Part shown: piece by piece, positions 53,027 to 61,224 of the stretch
How the letters are laid out: each line of letters opens with the position of its first letter
Position numbering within the stretch: the stretch's first letter is position 1
Assembly: GCA_041488095.1 (NCBI GenBank)
Contig: JBGPOP010000023.1
Location: 7,363-71,362 of the forward strand
Length of the DNA: 64,000 bases
Origin: DASYPQ01 sp041488095
Lineage (GTDB): Bacteria > Planctomycetota > UBA1135 > GCA-002686595
Reading direction: 5' to 3'
Program-made: the position numbers and the translations under genes
The notes under the pieces: model-generated
Seen by the model: the letters and a program-made list of their open reading frames with translations, nothing else
Told to the model about the DNA's origin: nothing
Databases searched by the model: none

Positions 53027-53796
53027 CGCTCTCTCGCTGCACCGTCCCGCGAGGAACGGGTCTCGGTGCCGGGCGCGGCGCGGCGCCGACCGCCGAAGCG
53101 GTGCGCCCAGAGGTTCACCGCGAACTCCCAGCACGTCGAGAGGCGCACGTTCGAGGCCCCGCCCCCGCGCGCGTGGCCCACCACGTCGCTCTCGACGACG
53201 GGGAGGCCGAGGCTCCTCGCCCGGATCAGGATCTCGGCGTCGAGGAACCAGTCCTTGGACTCGAGCCTCATCCGCTCCAGCCACTCGCGCGGCAGGATCT
53301 TGGGGTTGCCGTTGACATCGATCGAGCCGAGGCGCGGGAACAGCACCGCCATCGTCAGGTTGTAGGCCACCGAGACGATCTTGCGCCGCAGTCCGTCCCT
53401 GCGAAAGCGCCGGCGTACCTTGTAGAGTCGGGGGACCTGCGAGCGCGCTGCCTTCTCGAACAGGGCGGCCACGTCCTCCGCCGCGACCTGCCCGTCCGCG
53501 CACAGGATGCCGACCCACGGCGCGGTCGCGAGCGGCAGGCCGGCGAGCAGGCCGTTGCCGTACCCGCGGTTCACGTCGACCCGGACGACGACGAGCCGGG
53601 GGTGCCGCCGCGCCAGCTCCGCGAGGATCTCCCCGGTCCGGTCGCGCGATCCGTTGTCGACCGCGACGAGCTCGAGCCGCTTCCCGGAGCGTTCGAAGGC
53701 GGCGAAGAGCTCGGCGACGGTGGCCCCGACCACCTCCTCCTCGTCGTAGCAGGGCATGACCAGGGAGAGATCGGGACGCAGGTCGTCATCGGGCAC
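53023..53796 (-). CDS. DPM1/polyprenyl-type GT2 glycosyltransferase
   Basis: A protein of 257 aa from GTG 53796, with GAGGAGA eight bases upstream. LSLVMPCYDEEEVVGATV and VAVDNGSRDRTGEIL open the GT2 fold; the DxD equivalent is WVGILCADGQVAAED, as in dolichyl/polyprenyl-phosphate sugar synthases; SVDVNGNPKI-like and EWLERMRLESKDWFLD continue the pattern. It should load a sugar on polyprenyl phosphate for the GT39-like enzyme at the end of this operon. It has no C-terminal helices and ends in a basic tail. First gene of the five-gene CDP-sugar operon. Confidence 0.88.
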   Translation of the reverse strand: MPDDDLRPDLSLVMPCYDEEEVVGATVAELFAAFERSGKRLELVAVDNGSRDRTGEILAELARRHPRLVVVRVDVNRGYGNGLLAGLPLATAPWVGILCADGQVAAEDVAALFEKAARSQVPRLYKVRRRFRRDGLRRKIVSVAYNLTMAVLFPRLGSIDVNGNPKILPREWLERMRLESKDWFLDAEILIRARSLGLPVVESDVVGHARGGGASNVRLSTCWEFAVNLWAHRFGGRRRAAPGTETRSSRDGAARER

Positions 53797-53803
53797 GGGG
53801 AGT

Positions 53804-53820
53804 CTCTCCTCGGTGGAGAG
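53804..53820 (-). promoter_or_regulatory. hairpin overlapping ribosome-binding site of 53796
   Basis: CTCTCC/GGAGAG, six bp with a five-base loop, lies just before the GTG start; the right arm in the mRNA contains the GGAGAG used as ribosome-binding site. It may slow translation when folded; function is inference. Confidence 0.3.
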
Positions 53821-54242
53821 CCTACCCGCCTCCCCCGCCCCCCAAGAAACCGACGATTTCCCTGCAACCCTCGGAGGGCGCGCGGGTCCGCGGGGTGGCG
53901 CGTGATTCCACGCGGCGGGCGTCCCGTCGCGGCCACGCGCGATCTCGAACGCGAACGGAGGCGATCATGACGATCCTCCTCGGCCCGTCCGCGCGGGGGT
54001 CCCGCGCCTGCCTGTTCCTTGGCCTCACTGTCTCGCTTCCATCCGCGCTGACATCGTGCGGCGGCCCCGTGAACGCTGCGTCACAGGATCCGGGCCTCCC
54101 GTGCGGCCCCGCCATGACGTCGGCGGCGGTCCAGGAAGACCTAAACGCTTGTTCACTTGCGGACTTCGTGCCGGCGCGTCGATACTGCCTTGACGGACCG
54201 GACTGGCAGCGGACCGGAGAAGAGGGGATCAAGGTGCGAGGG
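53821..54242 (+). other. 422-bp stretch before SBBP lipoprotein; possible N-terminal extension from 53967
   Basis: The stretch holds a 6-bp hairpin CGCGTG-ATTC-CACGCG at 53899-53914 and then, from ATG 53967, an open frame that runs without a stop into the lipoprotein gene. That ATG has an excellent ribosome-binding site (GGAGG at 53957-53961) and starts a second signal-like sequence ending SALTSC. It is either an alternative start, the remnant of another lipoprotein gene, or chance. Nothing else is evident here. Confidence 0.4.
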
Positions 54243-56354
54243 ATGAGGAGAGGTCTATCCCTGGGTCTCGCCCTGCTGACGGGATGCGTTGGAAGCGGGG
54301 GGGGCGGGAACACTTCGAGCGGCGACACGACGCCACCGCAGGTGCAGATCACGGAGCCGACGGGTTCGAGCTCCCTTTCGGGATCGACCGCGATCGTGGC
54401 CACGGCGAGCGACGACGTCGCCGTCGTCTCGGTGCAATTCCAGCTGGACGGCGCCGACTTCGGCCCGCCGATCCAGCAAGCGCCCTGGCGCATGGCCTGG
54501 GATACGACCTCCGTCGCCGACGGCATCCACGTGCTCACGGCGCTCGCCCTCGACGGCGCCCAGAACGAAGGCGATTCCGCGCCTGTCTCCGTCGACGTGT
54601 CGAACGCCTCGACCGGGGATACGACCCCGCCCCAGGTGGCGATCACTGCACCCGGAGGGTCGAGCACGCTCTCGGGCGCGACCGTGATCACGGCTTCGGC
54701 GAGCGACAACGTCGCGGTCGTCTCGGTCCAGATCCGGCTCGACGGCGCCGACCTCGGCCCGCCGATCGTGCAGCCGCCGTGGCGCATGGATTGGGACACG
54801 ACCACCGTCTCCGACGGCCCCCACGTCCTCCTGGCGGTGGCCCTGGACGCGGCCCAGAACGCGGGGGTGTCCCCACCGGTCACCTTCGACGTGTCGAACA
54901 CCCCGCCGGCACCCGCGCTGGAGTTCTCCACGTTCTTCGGCGACCAGGGGCTCGACACGGCGCGCGATGTCTTCGTCGACCGCTCCGGGTTCGTCTACGT
55001 CGTCGGCGGAACGGACTCGCCGAACTTCCCGACCACGCCGGGCGCCTACGACCGCACGTTCAACGGCGTCAACGACGCGTTCGTCGCCAAGTTCGCTCCG
55101 AACGGCGCGCTGGTCTTCTCGACGCTGCTCGGTGGACCGAACTACGACCGCGCCTACGCGATCGAAGTCGACGCGCAGGACGTGATCACCGTCGCCGGTC
55201 GCTGCGGCGATGGCTTCCCGACGACACCCGGCGCGCTGCAGCGCACGTTCGGCGGCGACACCAACCCGAATTCCTTGTACGGACCGCAGGACGGCTTCGT
55301 CACCCGGATCTCTCCCGACGGCTCGTCGCTGGTCTGGTCGACCTACTTCGGCGGCAACGGCCCCGACAGTCCGCGGGACATGGACCTCGACGGCGCCGGG
55401 AACGTGTACGTGGTCGCGGGGGTGCTCGGGCCCGACCCCTACGTGACGGCGGGATCCTTCGACACGACGTTCTCGGGGCCGACCGATGGGCTCGTGGCCG
55501 AGATCTCCGCCGACGGATCGCATCTCGTGTGGGGCTCGTACTTCGGCGGCAGCGGACCGGACGGGGGCACGCCCTCGATCCGGGTGGCGACCGACGGGAC
55601 GGCGTGGGTGCTCAGCGGCACGCAATCGGCGGATTTCCCCGTGACGAGCGGCGCGTACCAGCGTGTGCTCGGCGGAGGGATCGACCTGGTCCTGCTCAAG
55701 ATCGCCCCCGGCGGCGGGTCGCTCCTCTACGCGACCTTCCTCGGCGGCAGCGGCACCGAGTTCACCGAGACCCACGGCCTGTGGGTCGACGCGAACGGCG
55801 AGGCCGTGGTCGCGGCCACGACGACGTCCACCGACCTGCCCTTCGTCGCCGCCTCGATCCCGCCCTCGTTCCAGCCCGCGTACGGCGGCACCGGAGGCAC
55901 CGGGACGGGCGCGAACACGAACTACCCCGGGGACGGCTTCGTGGCACGGATCTCGGCCGACGGATCGCAGCTCCTCGCATTCACCTACCTCGGCGGCTCG
56001 GCCGGCGAGGGCATCGAGGGCGTCGCGGTCGACGGGATGGGGAGCGTGATCGTCACCGGGGCCACCTACTCGCCCAACTTCCCCGTGACCGCGGATGCGT
56101 TCCAGAGACTGAAGAGCGGCCTGGCCGACACCTTCGTCGCGCGGCTCTCGCCCGACCTCTCGACGCTCGAGTTCGGGACGTTCTTCGGTGGGAGCGGCGA
56201 GGACTTCGGCCGCTCCCTGGCGGTCGGCGCGGGCGGTCGGGCGGTGTGCGTCGGGATGACCGCCTCGGCCAACTATCCGACCACCCCCGGAGCCTACGAA
56301 CCGATCTACGGAGGCGGCGCGGACGACGCGTTCCTCGTCACGATCGATTTCTAG
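54243..56354 (+). CDS. SBBP-repeat lipoprotein with two tandem Ig-like domains
   Basis: A protein of 703 aa. Lipoprotein signal MRRGLSLGLALLTGC, then a Gly/Ser spacer. Two 98-residue Ig-like repeats follow (residues 27-124 and 125-222), each starting GDTTPPQV and containing VAVVSVQ...LDGAD...GPPI..PWRM.WDTT. From about residue 235 the chain is an SBBP beta-propeller, with repeats of the form FVAKFAPNGALVFSTLLGG, FVTRISPDGSSLVWSTYFGG and SPNFPTTPGAYDRTF. Surface-exposed binding protein; ligand unknown. An upstream in-frame start (53967) is possible. It ends convergently seven bp from a sulfatase-fold gene. Confidence 0.88.
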   Translation: MRRGLSLGLALLTGCVGSGGGGNTSSGDTTPPQVQITEPTGSSSLSGSTAIVATASDDVAVVSVQFQLDGADFGPPIQQAPWRMAWDTTSVADGIHVLTALALDGAQNEGDSAPVSVDVSNASTGDTTPPQVAITAPGGSSTLSGATVITASASDNVAVVSVQIRLDGADLGPPIVQPPWRMDWDTTTVSDGPHVLLAVALDAAQNAGVSPPVTFDVSNTPPAPALEFSTFFGDQGLDTARDVFVDRSGFVYVVGGTDSPNFPTTPGAYDRTFNGVNDAFVAKFAPNGALVFSTLLGGPNYDRAYAIEVDAQDVITVAGRCGDGFPTTPGALQRTFGGDTNPNSLYGPQDGFVTRISPDGSSLVWSTYFGGNGPDSPRDMDLDGAGNVYVVAGVLGPDPYVTAGSFDTTFSGPTDGLVAEISADGSHLVWGSYFGGSGPDGGTPSIRVATDGTAWVLSGTQSADFPVTSGAYQRVLGGGIDLVLLKIAPGGGSLLYATFLGGSGTEFTETHGLWVDANGEAVVAATTTSTDLPFVAASIPPSFQPAYGGTGGTGTGANTNYPGDGFVARISADGSQLLAFTYLGGSAGEGIEGVAVDGMGSVIVTGATYSPNFPVTADAFQRLKSGLADTFVARLSPDLSTLEFGTFFGGSGEDFGRSLAVGAGGRAVCVGMTASANYPTTPGAYEPIYGGGADDAFLVTIDF
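54321..54902 (+). repeat. 294-bp tandem repeat encoding Ig-like domains
   Basis: Two copies, 54321-54614 and 54615-54902, with a period of 294 bp (98 codons). Long identical tracts include GTCGTCTCGGT and GACGGCGCCGAC. The high nucleotide identity implies a duplication that is not old relative to the rest of the gene. Confidence 0.75.
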
Positions 56355-56361
56355 CCGCTCG

Positions 56362-58095
56362 TCAGCGCTTTCCTCCCGCGCCCTCCTCGCCCGCGTAGCC
56401 CAACGCGCGCAGCGCCGCGTCGCGCTCGCGCGAGAGCGCCCCGGACTCGACCTTCACGTTCTCGCCGGGCGGGTGGTTCGCCACCCACTCGGCCAGGCGT
56501 CGCTCCAACTCCAGGACGAGCTGCGGGTTCTGCGCGGCCGTGTCGTGCAGTTCGCGGGGATCCGCGGCCAGGTCGTAGAGCTCGACCTTCCCGCGCTCGT
56601 CCTCGAATAGGCGCCAGCTCCCCATGCGGATCGTCCTCAGATCGGCCTCGAAGCGGCCCTGGTATTCGGGCCGGAGGAGGAACCCGTTCGCGGCCGCGTA
56701 CCACTCCGAGACGATCGGGTGCTCCGCCGGGCCGAGCAGCGAGGTGCCCTGGCACGCGCCCGGGACCGGCAGGCCGAGGTGCTCGAGCGCGGTCGGGAAC
56801 ACGTCGACGACCTGCACGGGCTTGCGGCTGCGGCCGGGTGCGATCCCCATCCCCTTGACGATCAGCGGCACGTCGACCGTCTCGTTGTAGAGCTGCACGG
56901 CGTGGTCGACGAGGCCGTGCTCGCCGAAGTGCTCGCCGTGGTCCGAGGTGACGATCACGAGGGTGTCCCGGGAGAGCCCGAGGTCGTCGAGCCGCGCGAG
57001 CAGGCGCGAGAGCTCCCCGTCGAGGTGCTCGAGCTCGCGGTCGTAGGCGTTGACGAGGCTGCGCCGCAGCTTCTCGGGAATCGGCTCGCCGCGCAGCACG
57101 CGCGTCAGCTCGGGGCAGTAGCGCGGCACGACGACCTCATCCTCGAGCGGGATCTCCGCGGTGGCCGGCCGCAAATTGGGGCGGTGGACGTCCAGGTAGT
57201 TCACGAACAGGAAGAACGGCCGGTCGTGCAGCTTGTCGAGCGCGTCGAGCGCGGCGTCGGTGACGAAGGTGTCGCGCACGTAGGGCCAGTCGAGGATCGC
57301 GCTCCCCTCCGGGTCGAGGCTGGCGAACAGCGCATCCCCGGGCGGAAAGCGCAGGCCCGGGTGCGGCGGATCGACCCAGTACGTCGCGAAGCCCTGGTCG
57401 GTGCCGAAGCGCCGGTCGAGGTACAGGTGGTTGGCGACGACCGCGACCGTCGCGATCCCCGCGCGCGACGCGATCTCGGCCAGCGTGTCGCAGGAAGCCG
57501 GGAGCCGGTAGGTGCTCTCCTTGAGCTGGTCGCTCCGGTACCCGTGCGCGCCGTGGCTGCGTGGATAGAGGCCGGTGAACATCGACGCGTGAGCCGGCAG
57601 CGTCCACGAGCTGACGCTGGTCGCATCGTCGAAGACGAGCGCTCCCTTCGCCCAGCGATCGAGGTTCGGTGTGGTCTTGCGGGCGTAGCCGTAGAGCGAG
57701 AGGCTCGAGCGGCGCACCGTGTCGAGGACGACGAGGAGCACCGAGCGGGCGCGCGCGGTCGGCGGCGAGGGCGGCAGCCGCAGCTTCGGGAGAAGGCTCG
57801 GCCGGGGTGCGAGCGCGAGGAACACGAGGACGGCGGACGACGCGGCGACCGCGACGACGCTCTTCCGGCCGAGCGCGGCGTCGCGCCGCAGGAGGAGATG
57901 CGCGATCAACGAGATCGCTCCGGCTCCGGCGACGCAGACGGCCAGATCGTAGGGCAGGTGCAGCGGCGCGTACGGCCGCCACGAGAGCCGCCGCGCGAGC
58001 GTGATCGTGGCCGCCAGCACTTCGCCGAGGACCGCTCCCGCGAGGAATCCCCGCAGCGCGCGCCTCACCGCGCGACCTCGGGGGGCAAGTGTCAT
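56362..58095 (-). CDS. sulfatase-fold membrane hydrolase/transferase
   Basis: A protein of 577 aa from ATG 58095; earlier in-frame codons are in the promoter region of the divergent J-protein gene. Residues 10-120 have three or four helices. The catalytic domain begins SVLLVVLDTVRRSSLSLYGY, carries SSWTLPAHASMFTG at the nucleophile site and LVIVTSDHGEHFGEHG at the metal site. As in 17386-19317 a Thr takes the Cys/Ser position and a His the Arg, so it is not an FGly sulfatase of the standard kind. Substrate unknown. Confidence 0.85.
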   Translation of the reverse strand: MTLAPRGRAVRRALRGFLAGAVLGEVLAATITLARRLSWRPYAPLHLPYDLAVCVAGAGAISLIAHLLLRRDAALGRKSVVAVAASSAVLVFLALAPRPSLLPKLRLPPSPPTARARSVLLVVLDTVRRSSLSLYGYARKTTPNLDRWAKGALVFDDATSVSSWTLPAHASMFTGLYPRSHGAHGYRSDQLKESTYRLPASCDTLAEIASRAGIATVAVVANHLYLDRRFGTDQGFATYWVDPPHPGLRFPPGDALFASLDPEGSAILDWPYVRDTFVTDAALDALDKLHDRPFFLFVNYLDVHRPNLRPATAEIPLEDEVVVPRYCPELTRVLRGEPIPEKLRRSLVNAYDRELEHLDGELSRLLARLDDLGLSRDTLVIVTSDHGEHFGEHGLVDHAVQLYNETVDVPLIVKGMGIAPGRSRKPVQVVDVFPTALEHLGLPVPGACQGTSLLGPAEHPIVSEWYAAANGFLLRPEYQGRFEADLRTIRMGSWRLFEDERGKVELYDLAADPRELHDTAAQNPQLVLELERRLAEWVANHPPGENVKVESGALSRERDAALRALGYAGEEGAGGKR

Positions 58096-58294
58096 GGCCG
58101 CGGAAGAGAAGATACTTCGGTCGCCGCTCGGAGCCAAGCCAACCCAGCCGAGCCGGGGCAGTTTTTCTGCTGGAGTGGCCGCGCCGATGTCAAAATGAAA
58201 TCGACCCATCCCGGCGCATCGGGGAACGGCGGACCCTGCCTCGAGGCTTCCCTGCCGGCATGGGTTCTGTGCGAGCAGGGACTGGATCCGAACC

Positions 58295-59275
58295 GTGAGC
58301 GTCAAGTTCCAAGACTACTACGCAACCCTCGGCGTGGCTCGCGATGCGAGCCAGGAGGAGATCCGGCGCACGTACCGCAAGCTCGCGCGCAAGCACCATC
58401 CCGACGTCGACAAGACCGCCGGAGCGACGCAGCGGTTCGCGCAGATCGCCGAGGCCTACGAGGTGCTCAAGGATCCCGACAAGCGCAAGCGCTACGACGC
58501 GCTGGGCGAGAGATGGAAGGAGGGTCAGGAGTTCACGCCGCCCCAGGGATGGCAGGAGTTCCGCTTCGGGACGGGCGGAGCGGGCCAAGGGTTCGAGGGC
58601 TTCGACCTGGGCGGATCGAGCGGGTTCAGCTCGTTCTTCGAAACCTTCTTCGGCCAGGCCGGGGGAGATTCCTTCGGCAAGGGCGCCTCGCGCCGCGGCG
58701 CGGGCTTCGCGGGAGCGCGGCGCCCGCGGGAGGGACGGTCGCTCGAGGCGAGCCTCGAGATCGATCTCGAGGACGCGTACAGGGGTGCGACGCGGACGAT
58801 CTCCCTCGAATCGGGAGGACCCGGAGCTAGGACGCGCACGTATGACGTGAAGATCCCGCCCGGCACGACGAGCGGGAGCGTCATCCGGTTGCGCGGACAG
58901 GGAGGTGAGGGCTCGGGAGGCGGTTCGTCGGGGGACCTGCTGCTGCGCGTCGAGATCAGGCCGCATGCGCGCTTCACGATCAGCGACCACGACCTCGCGA
59001 CGGTGCTGCCGATCGCGCCGTGGGAGGCTGCGCTCGGGGCGCGGGTCGGGCTGCGGACTCTCGACGGGAGCGAGGTGGTGCTCGCGGTCCCGCCCGGCTC
59101 GTCGAGCGGGAAGAAGCTGCGGATGCGCGGGATGGGTCTGCCGCGCAGCGGCGGGGATCGCGGGGACTTGATCGTCGAGCTGCGGATCCTGGTGCCCGAG
59201 GTCCTGTCCGACGCCGAGCGGCGGCTCTACGAGGAGCTCAAACGCGAGTCGCGTTTCGACGCGCGCAGAGAATGA
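58295..59275 (+). CDS. CbpA-type DnaJ-family co-chaperone
   Basis: A protein of 326 aa, GTG start. J-domain residues 5-70 with the HPD motif (KHHPDVDK), which stimulates DnaK ATPase. A Gly/Phe-rich region (about 80-145) follows, and then two C-terminal substrate-binding domains (SLEASLEIDLEDAYRGATR, IPPGTTSGSVIRLRGQG, VPPGSSSGKKLRMRGMG). No CxxCxGxG zinc repeats are present, so it is CbpA-like (class B) rather than DnaJ. It is divergent from the sulfatase-fold gene and convergent to a histidine kinase. Confidence 0.93.
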   Translation: MSVKFQDYYATLGVARDASQEEIRRTYRKLARKHHPDVDKTAGATQRFAQIAEAYEVLKDPDKRKRYDALGERWKEGQEFTPPQGWQEFRFGTGGAGQGFEGFDLGGSSGFSSFFETFFGQAGGDSFGKGASRRGAGFAGARRPREGRSLEASLEIDLEDAYRGATRTISLESGGPGARTRTYDVKIPPGTTSGSVIRLRGQGGEGSGGGSSGDLLLRVEIRPHARFTISDHDLATVLPIAPWEAALGARVGLRTLDGSEVVLAVPPGSSSGKKLRMRGMGLPRSGGDRGDLIVELRILVPEVLSDAERRLYEELKRESRFDARRE

Positions 59276-59297
59276 CCGGAAGAGCCTCGGGACCGGC

Positions 59298-61004
59298 TCA
59301 GGTCCGCGGCATCGGCAGCACGACGCGGAAAACGGTTCCCCTCCCGCTCGTGCTCTCCGCCTGGATCGTCCCGCCGTGCAGCTCCGTCGCCATGCGGCAG
59401 AAGACGAGGCCCAGGCCGACGTCGTGCGGCCGCTCCATCTCCTGCCCCGCGACGCGTGAGAACTTCTGGAACAGGCGCGGCACGGCCTCGGGGGGGATCC
59501 CCTCGCCCGTGTCCGAGACGATGAGGATCACCCGGTTTTTTTCCGGTTCGCCCGCGAGCTCGACTGCGACCTGCCCGCCCCGGGGCGTGTGCTTGATGGC
59601 GTTGGTGATCAGGTTGTCGATCACGCGACCGAACAGATCCGCATCCACATTCGCCTCGACCGGCTGCTCCGGAAGAACCTCTCGCAGGATCAGGGAAGCC
59701 GCTTGGGCGAGCGGGCGGTACTCGTCGACCTTGGAGCGCACGAGCGCGACGAGATCCTGACGGAGGAGCTTCGGCGCGAGCACCCCCTCCTCCATCCGCA
59801 TGATGTCCAGGAGGGTGTTCAGGAGATCGCGCACGCGCTTGGCGGACTGGGCCGCACGGGTCACGTCCTCGCGGACCAGGGGATCCATCTCCTGCGAGTG
59901 CGCTCGGACGAGGTCGATGGAGCCGATCGCGGCCGCCAGCGGGTTGCGGAGGTCGTGGATGACCATCCCGCTCAGGAGGTCCTTCTGGCGCTGCAGCTCC
60001 AGGAGCGCGATGTTGTGTCGTCGGACGACGTTCAACCACACGAATCCGAGCCCGAGCATCCCTCCCAGGAACAGGAGCGAGAGGAGCAGGATCGAGTTCT
60101 GGAGGGCCTTGGCCGGCGCGTGGACGGCGGCGGCGGGCTGCTGAGCCAGGACGATCCAGCGGATCGATGGAGCGCGGGCGAAGCTGAGCAGGCTCCACAC
60201 GTGGCTTCGCGGATCCTCGGCAATGAGAGACTCCTCACCCCCGTTGAGCATCTGCTGGATGAGGGGATGCTGGCTGAGGTCCTGCGGTTCAGCATCCTGG
60301 TTCTTCGGCTCGAGGGCGAGGTGCCCGTTTTGGTCGATGAGGGTGATCGTTCCTGCTTCGGCCGGCTTGATCTCCGCCAGGCGCTGGCTGAGAGCCTGGA
60401 TCGTGTACTGGGCCACCAGGTAGCCGAGGATCGCATCTCCGCTTCCGACGATGGGCACGGCGATCGCGACGACATAACGTTTTGGGGTGGCAGCGCGGAG
60501 GTAGACCTCCGAGACGTAGGTGTCACGTCCCCGGGAGACGCCCTTGTACCAGTCGCGGAAGGCAAAGCTCTTCCCGATGACCGTCGGGTCGACCGGCCAG
60601 TCGTAGCGCTCCACCCCGTCGGGATCGGCGATGAACACCCGGTCCAGGTTCCGGCGGTTGCCCTGGATCAAGTCTTTGAGGTGCGCACGAACGGCCTGGG
60701 CATCCTGCGCTTCGATCGCTGCGGCGAGGTCGGGACTCCGCGCGTAGGCCTCCATGTAACGAGACAGACCCTCGAAGTGAGCCTCGACCGCTTCGGCGCC
60801 GAGACGAGCCGCGGCCGTATTCTGCCGGCTGGCCTGTTCCTCGAGACTCTTGCGCGCGTTCAGGGCCACGTCCGCGCTGAAGACGGCGAACGGCAGGGCC
60901 AGGACGACGAGGAGCGTCGCGAAGAGCCGCGCCCTGGAGCGCAGGAACCAGGGCACGTCCGGCGGCCGTGTGGCGACTTCGAGTCCTGCGGGGCTCCTGG
61001 CCAT
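59298..61004 (-). CDS. sensor histidine kinase with extracytoplasmic Cache domain
   Basis: A protein of 568 aa from ATG 61004. Helix at residues 23-45, then a dCache-type periplasmic sensor (about 46-295, with RVFIADPDGVERYDWPV and RDWYKGVSRGRDTYVSEV), helix at about 303-325, HisKA (H-box LLSGMVIHDLRNPLAAAIG) and HATPase_c (N-box DNLITNAIKHTP, DTGEGIPPEA, GLGLVFCRMA). Cache domains of this shape bind amino acids, carboxylates or amines in the periplasm. The cognate response regulator is not adjacent, so the partner must be elsewhere. Confidence 0.93.
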   Translation of the reverse strand: MARSPAGLEVATRPPDVPWFLRSRARLFATLLVVLALPFAVFSADVALNARKSLEEQASRQNTAAARLGAEAVEAHFEGLSRYMEAYARSPDLAAAIEAQDAQAVRAHLKDLIQGNRRNLDRVFIADPDGVERYDWPVDPTVIGKSFAFRDWYKGVSRGRDTYVSEVYLRAATPKRYVVAIAVPIVGSGDAILGYLVAQYTIQALSQRLAEIKPAEAGTITLIDQNGHLALEPKNQDAEPQDLSQHPLIQQMLNGGEESLIAEDPRSHVWSLLSFARAPSIRWIVLAQQPAAAVHAPAKALQNSILLLSLLFLGGMLGLGFVWLNVVRRHNIALLELQRQKDLLSGMVIHDLRNPLAAAIGSIDLVRAHSQEMDPLVREDVTRAAQSAKRVRDLLNTLLDIMRMEEGVLAPKLLRQDLVALVRSKVDEYRPLAQAASLILREVLPEQPVEANVDADLFGRVIDNLITNAIKHTPRGGQVAVELAGEPEKNRVILIVSDTGEGIPPEAVPRLFQKFSRVAGQEMERPHDVGLGLVFCRMATELHGGTIQAESTSGRGTVFRVVLPMPRT

Positions 61005-61070
61005 GTCCCTACCTTCGATCCGGGAGAGGCGGAGCGCAACCGCAAGGGCACCGCGGCTGGAAGAGCCAAG

Positions 61071-61224
61071 TGAACTGACTGGGTTCCGTGTGGAGGTCCG
61101 CGCCGGAAATCCCTGCGGAACTCGTGCAGTCCGTGGTCGCGCCGCCTGGAGGGGTTGCGGTTCCGCAAGTCCTCGCGGCAGCTGGTGTTGCGGCCTCCCC
61201 CCAACAGGGAACCCAGTCCGTTCA
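61071..61224. repeat. 154-bp element bounded by 20-bp inverted repeats
   Basis: TGAACTGACTGGGTTCCGTG (61071-61090) and, inverted, CAGGGAACCCAGTCCGTTCA (61205-61224), 18 of 20 positions matching. Inside are a short perfect hairpin TTGCGG-TT-CCGCAA and further G/C pairing. The right arm includes the stop codon of the ABC fusion gene. It could be a short non-autonomous mobile element or a structured 3' region of the transporter mRNA; no flanking target duplication was identified. Confidence 0.5.

Noticed and set aside
48596..53796. Antibiotic deoxysugar (secondary metabolite) cluster
   Set aside because: A TylCIII-type methyltransferase is present, but there is no polyketide or peptide synthase or aglycone gene; the neighbours fit surface glycan synthesis.
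59276..59297. Bidirectional rho-independent terminator between the J-protein and kinase genes
   Set aside because: Only a five-bp GAGCC/GGCTC pairing and no U-tract; the same absence holds for the other short convergent gaps (14622-14627, 39637-39642, 48584-48595, 56355-56361).
61071..61224. Integron attC-like site
   Set aside because: There is an inverted repeat, but no GTTRRRY/RYYYAAC core sites and no integrase or cassette array nearby.
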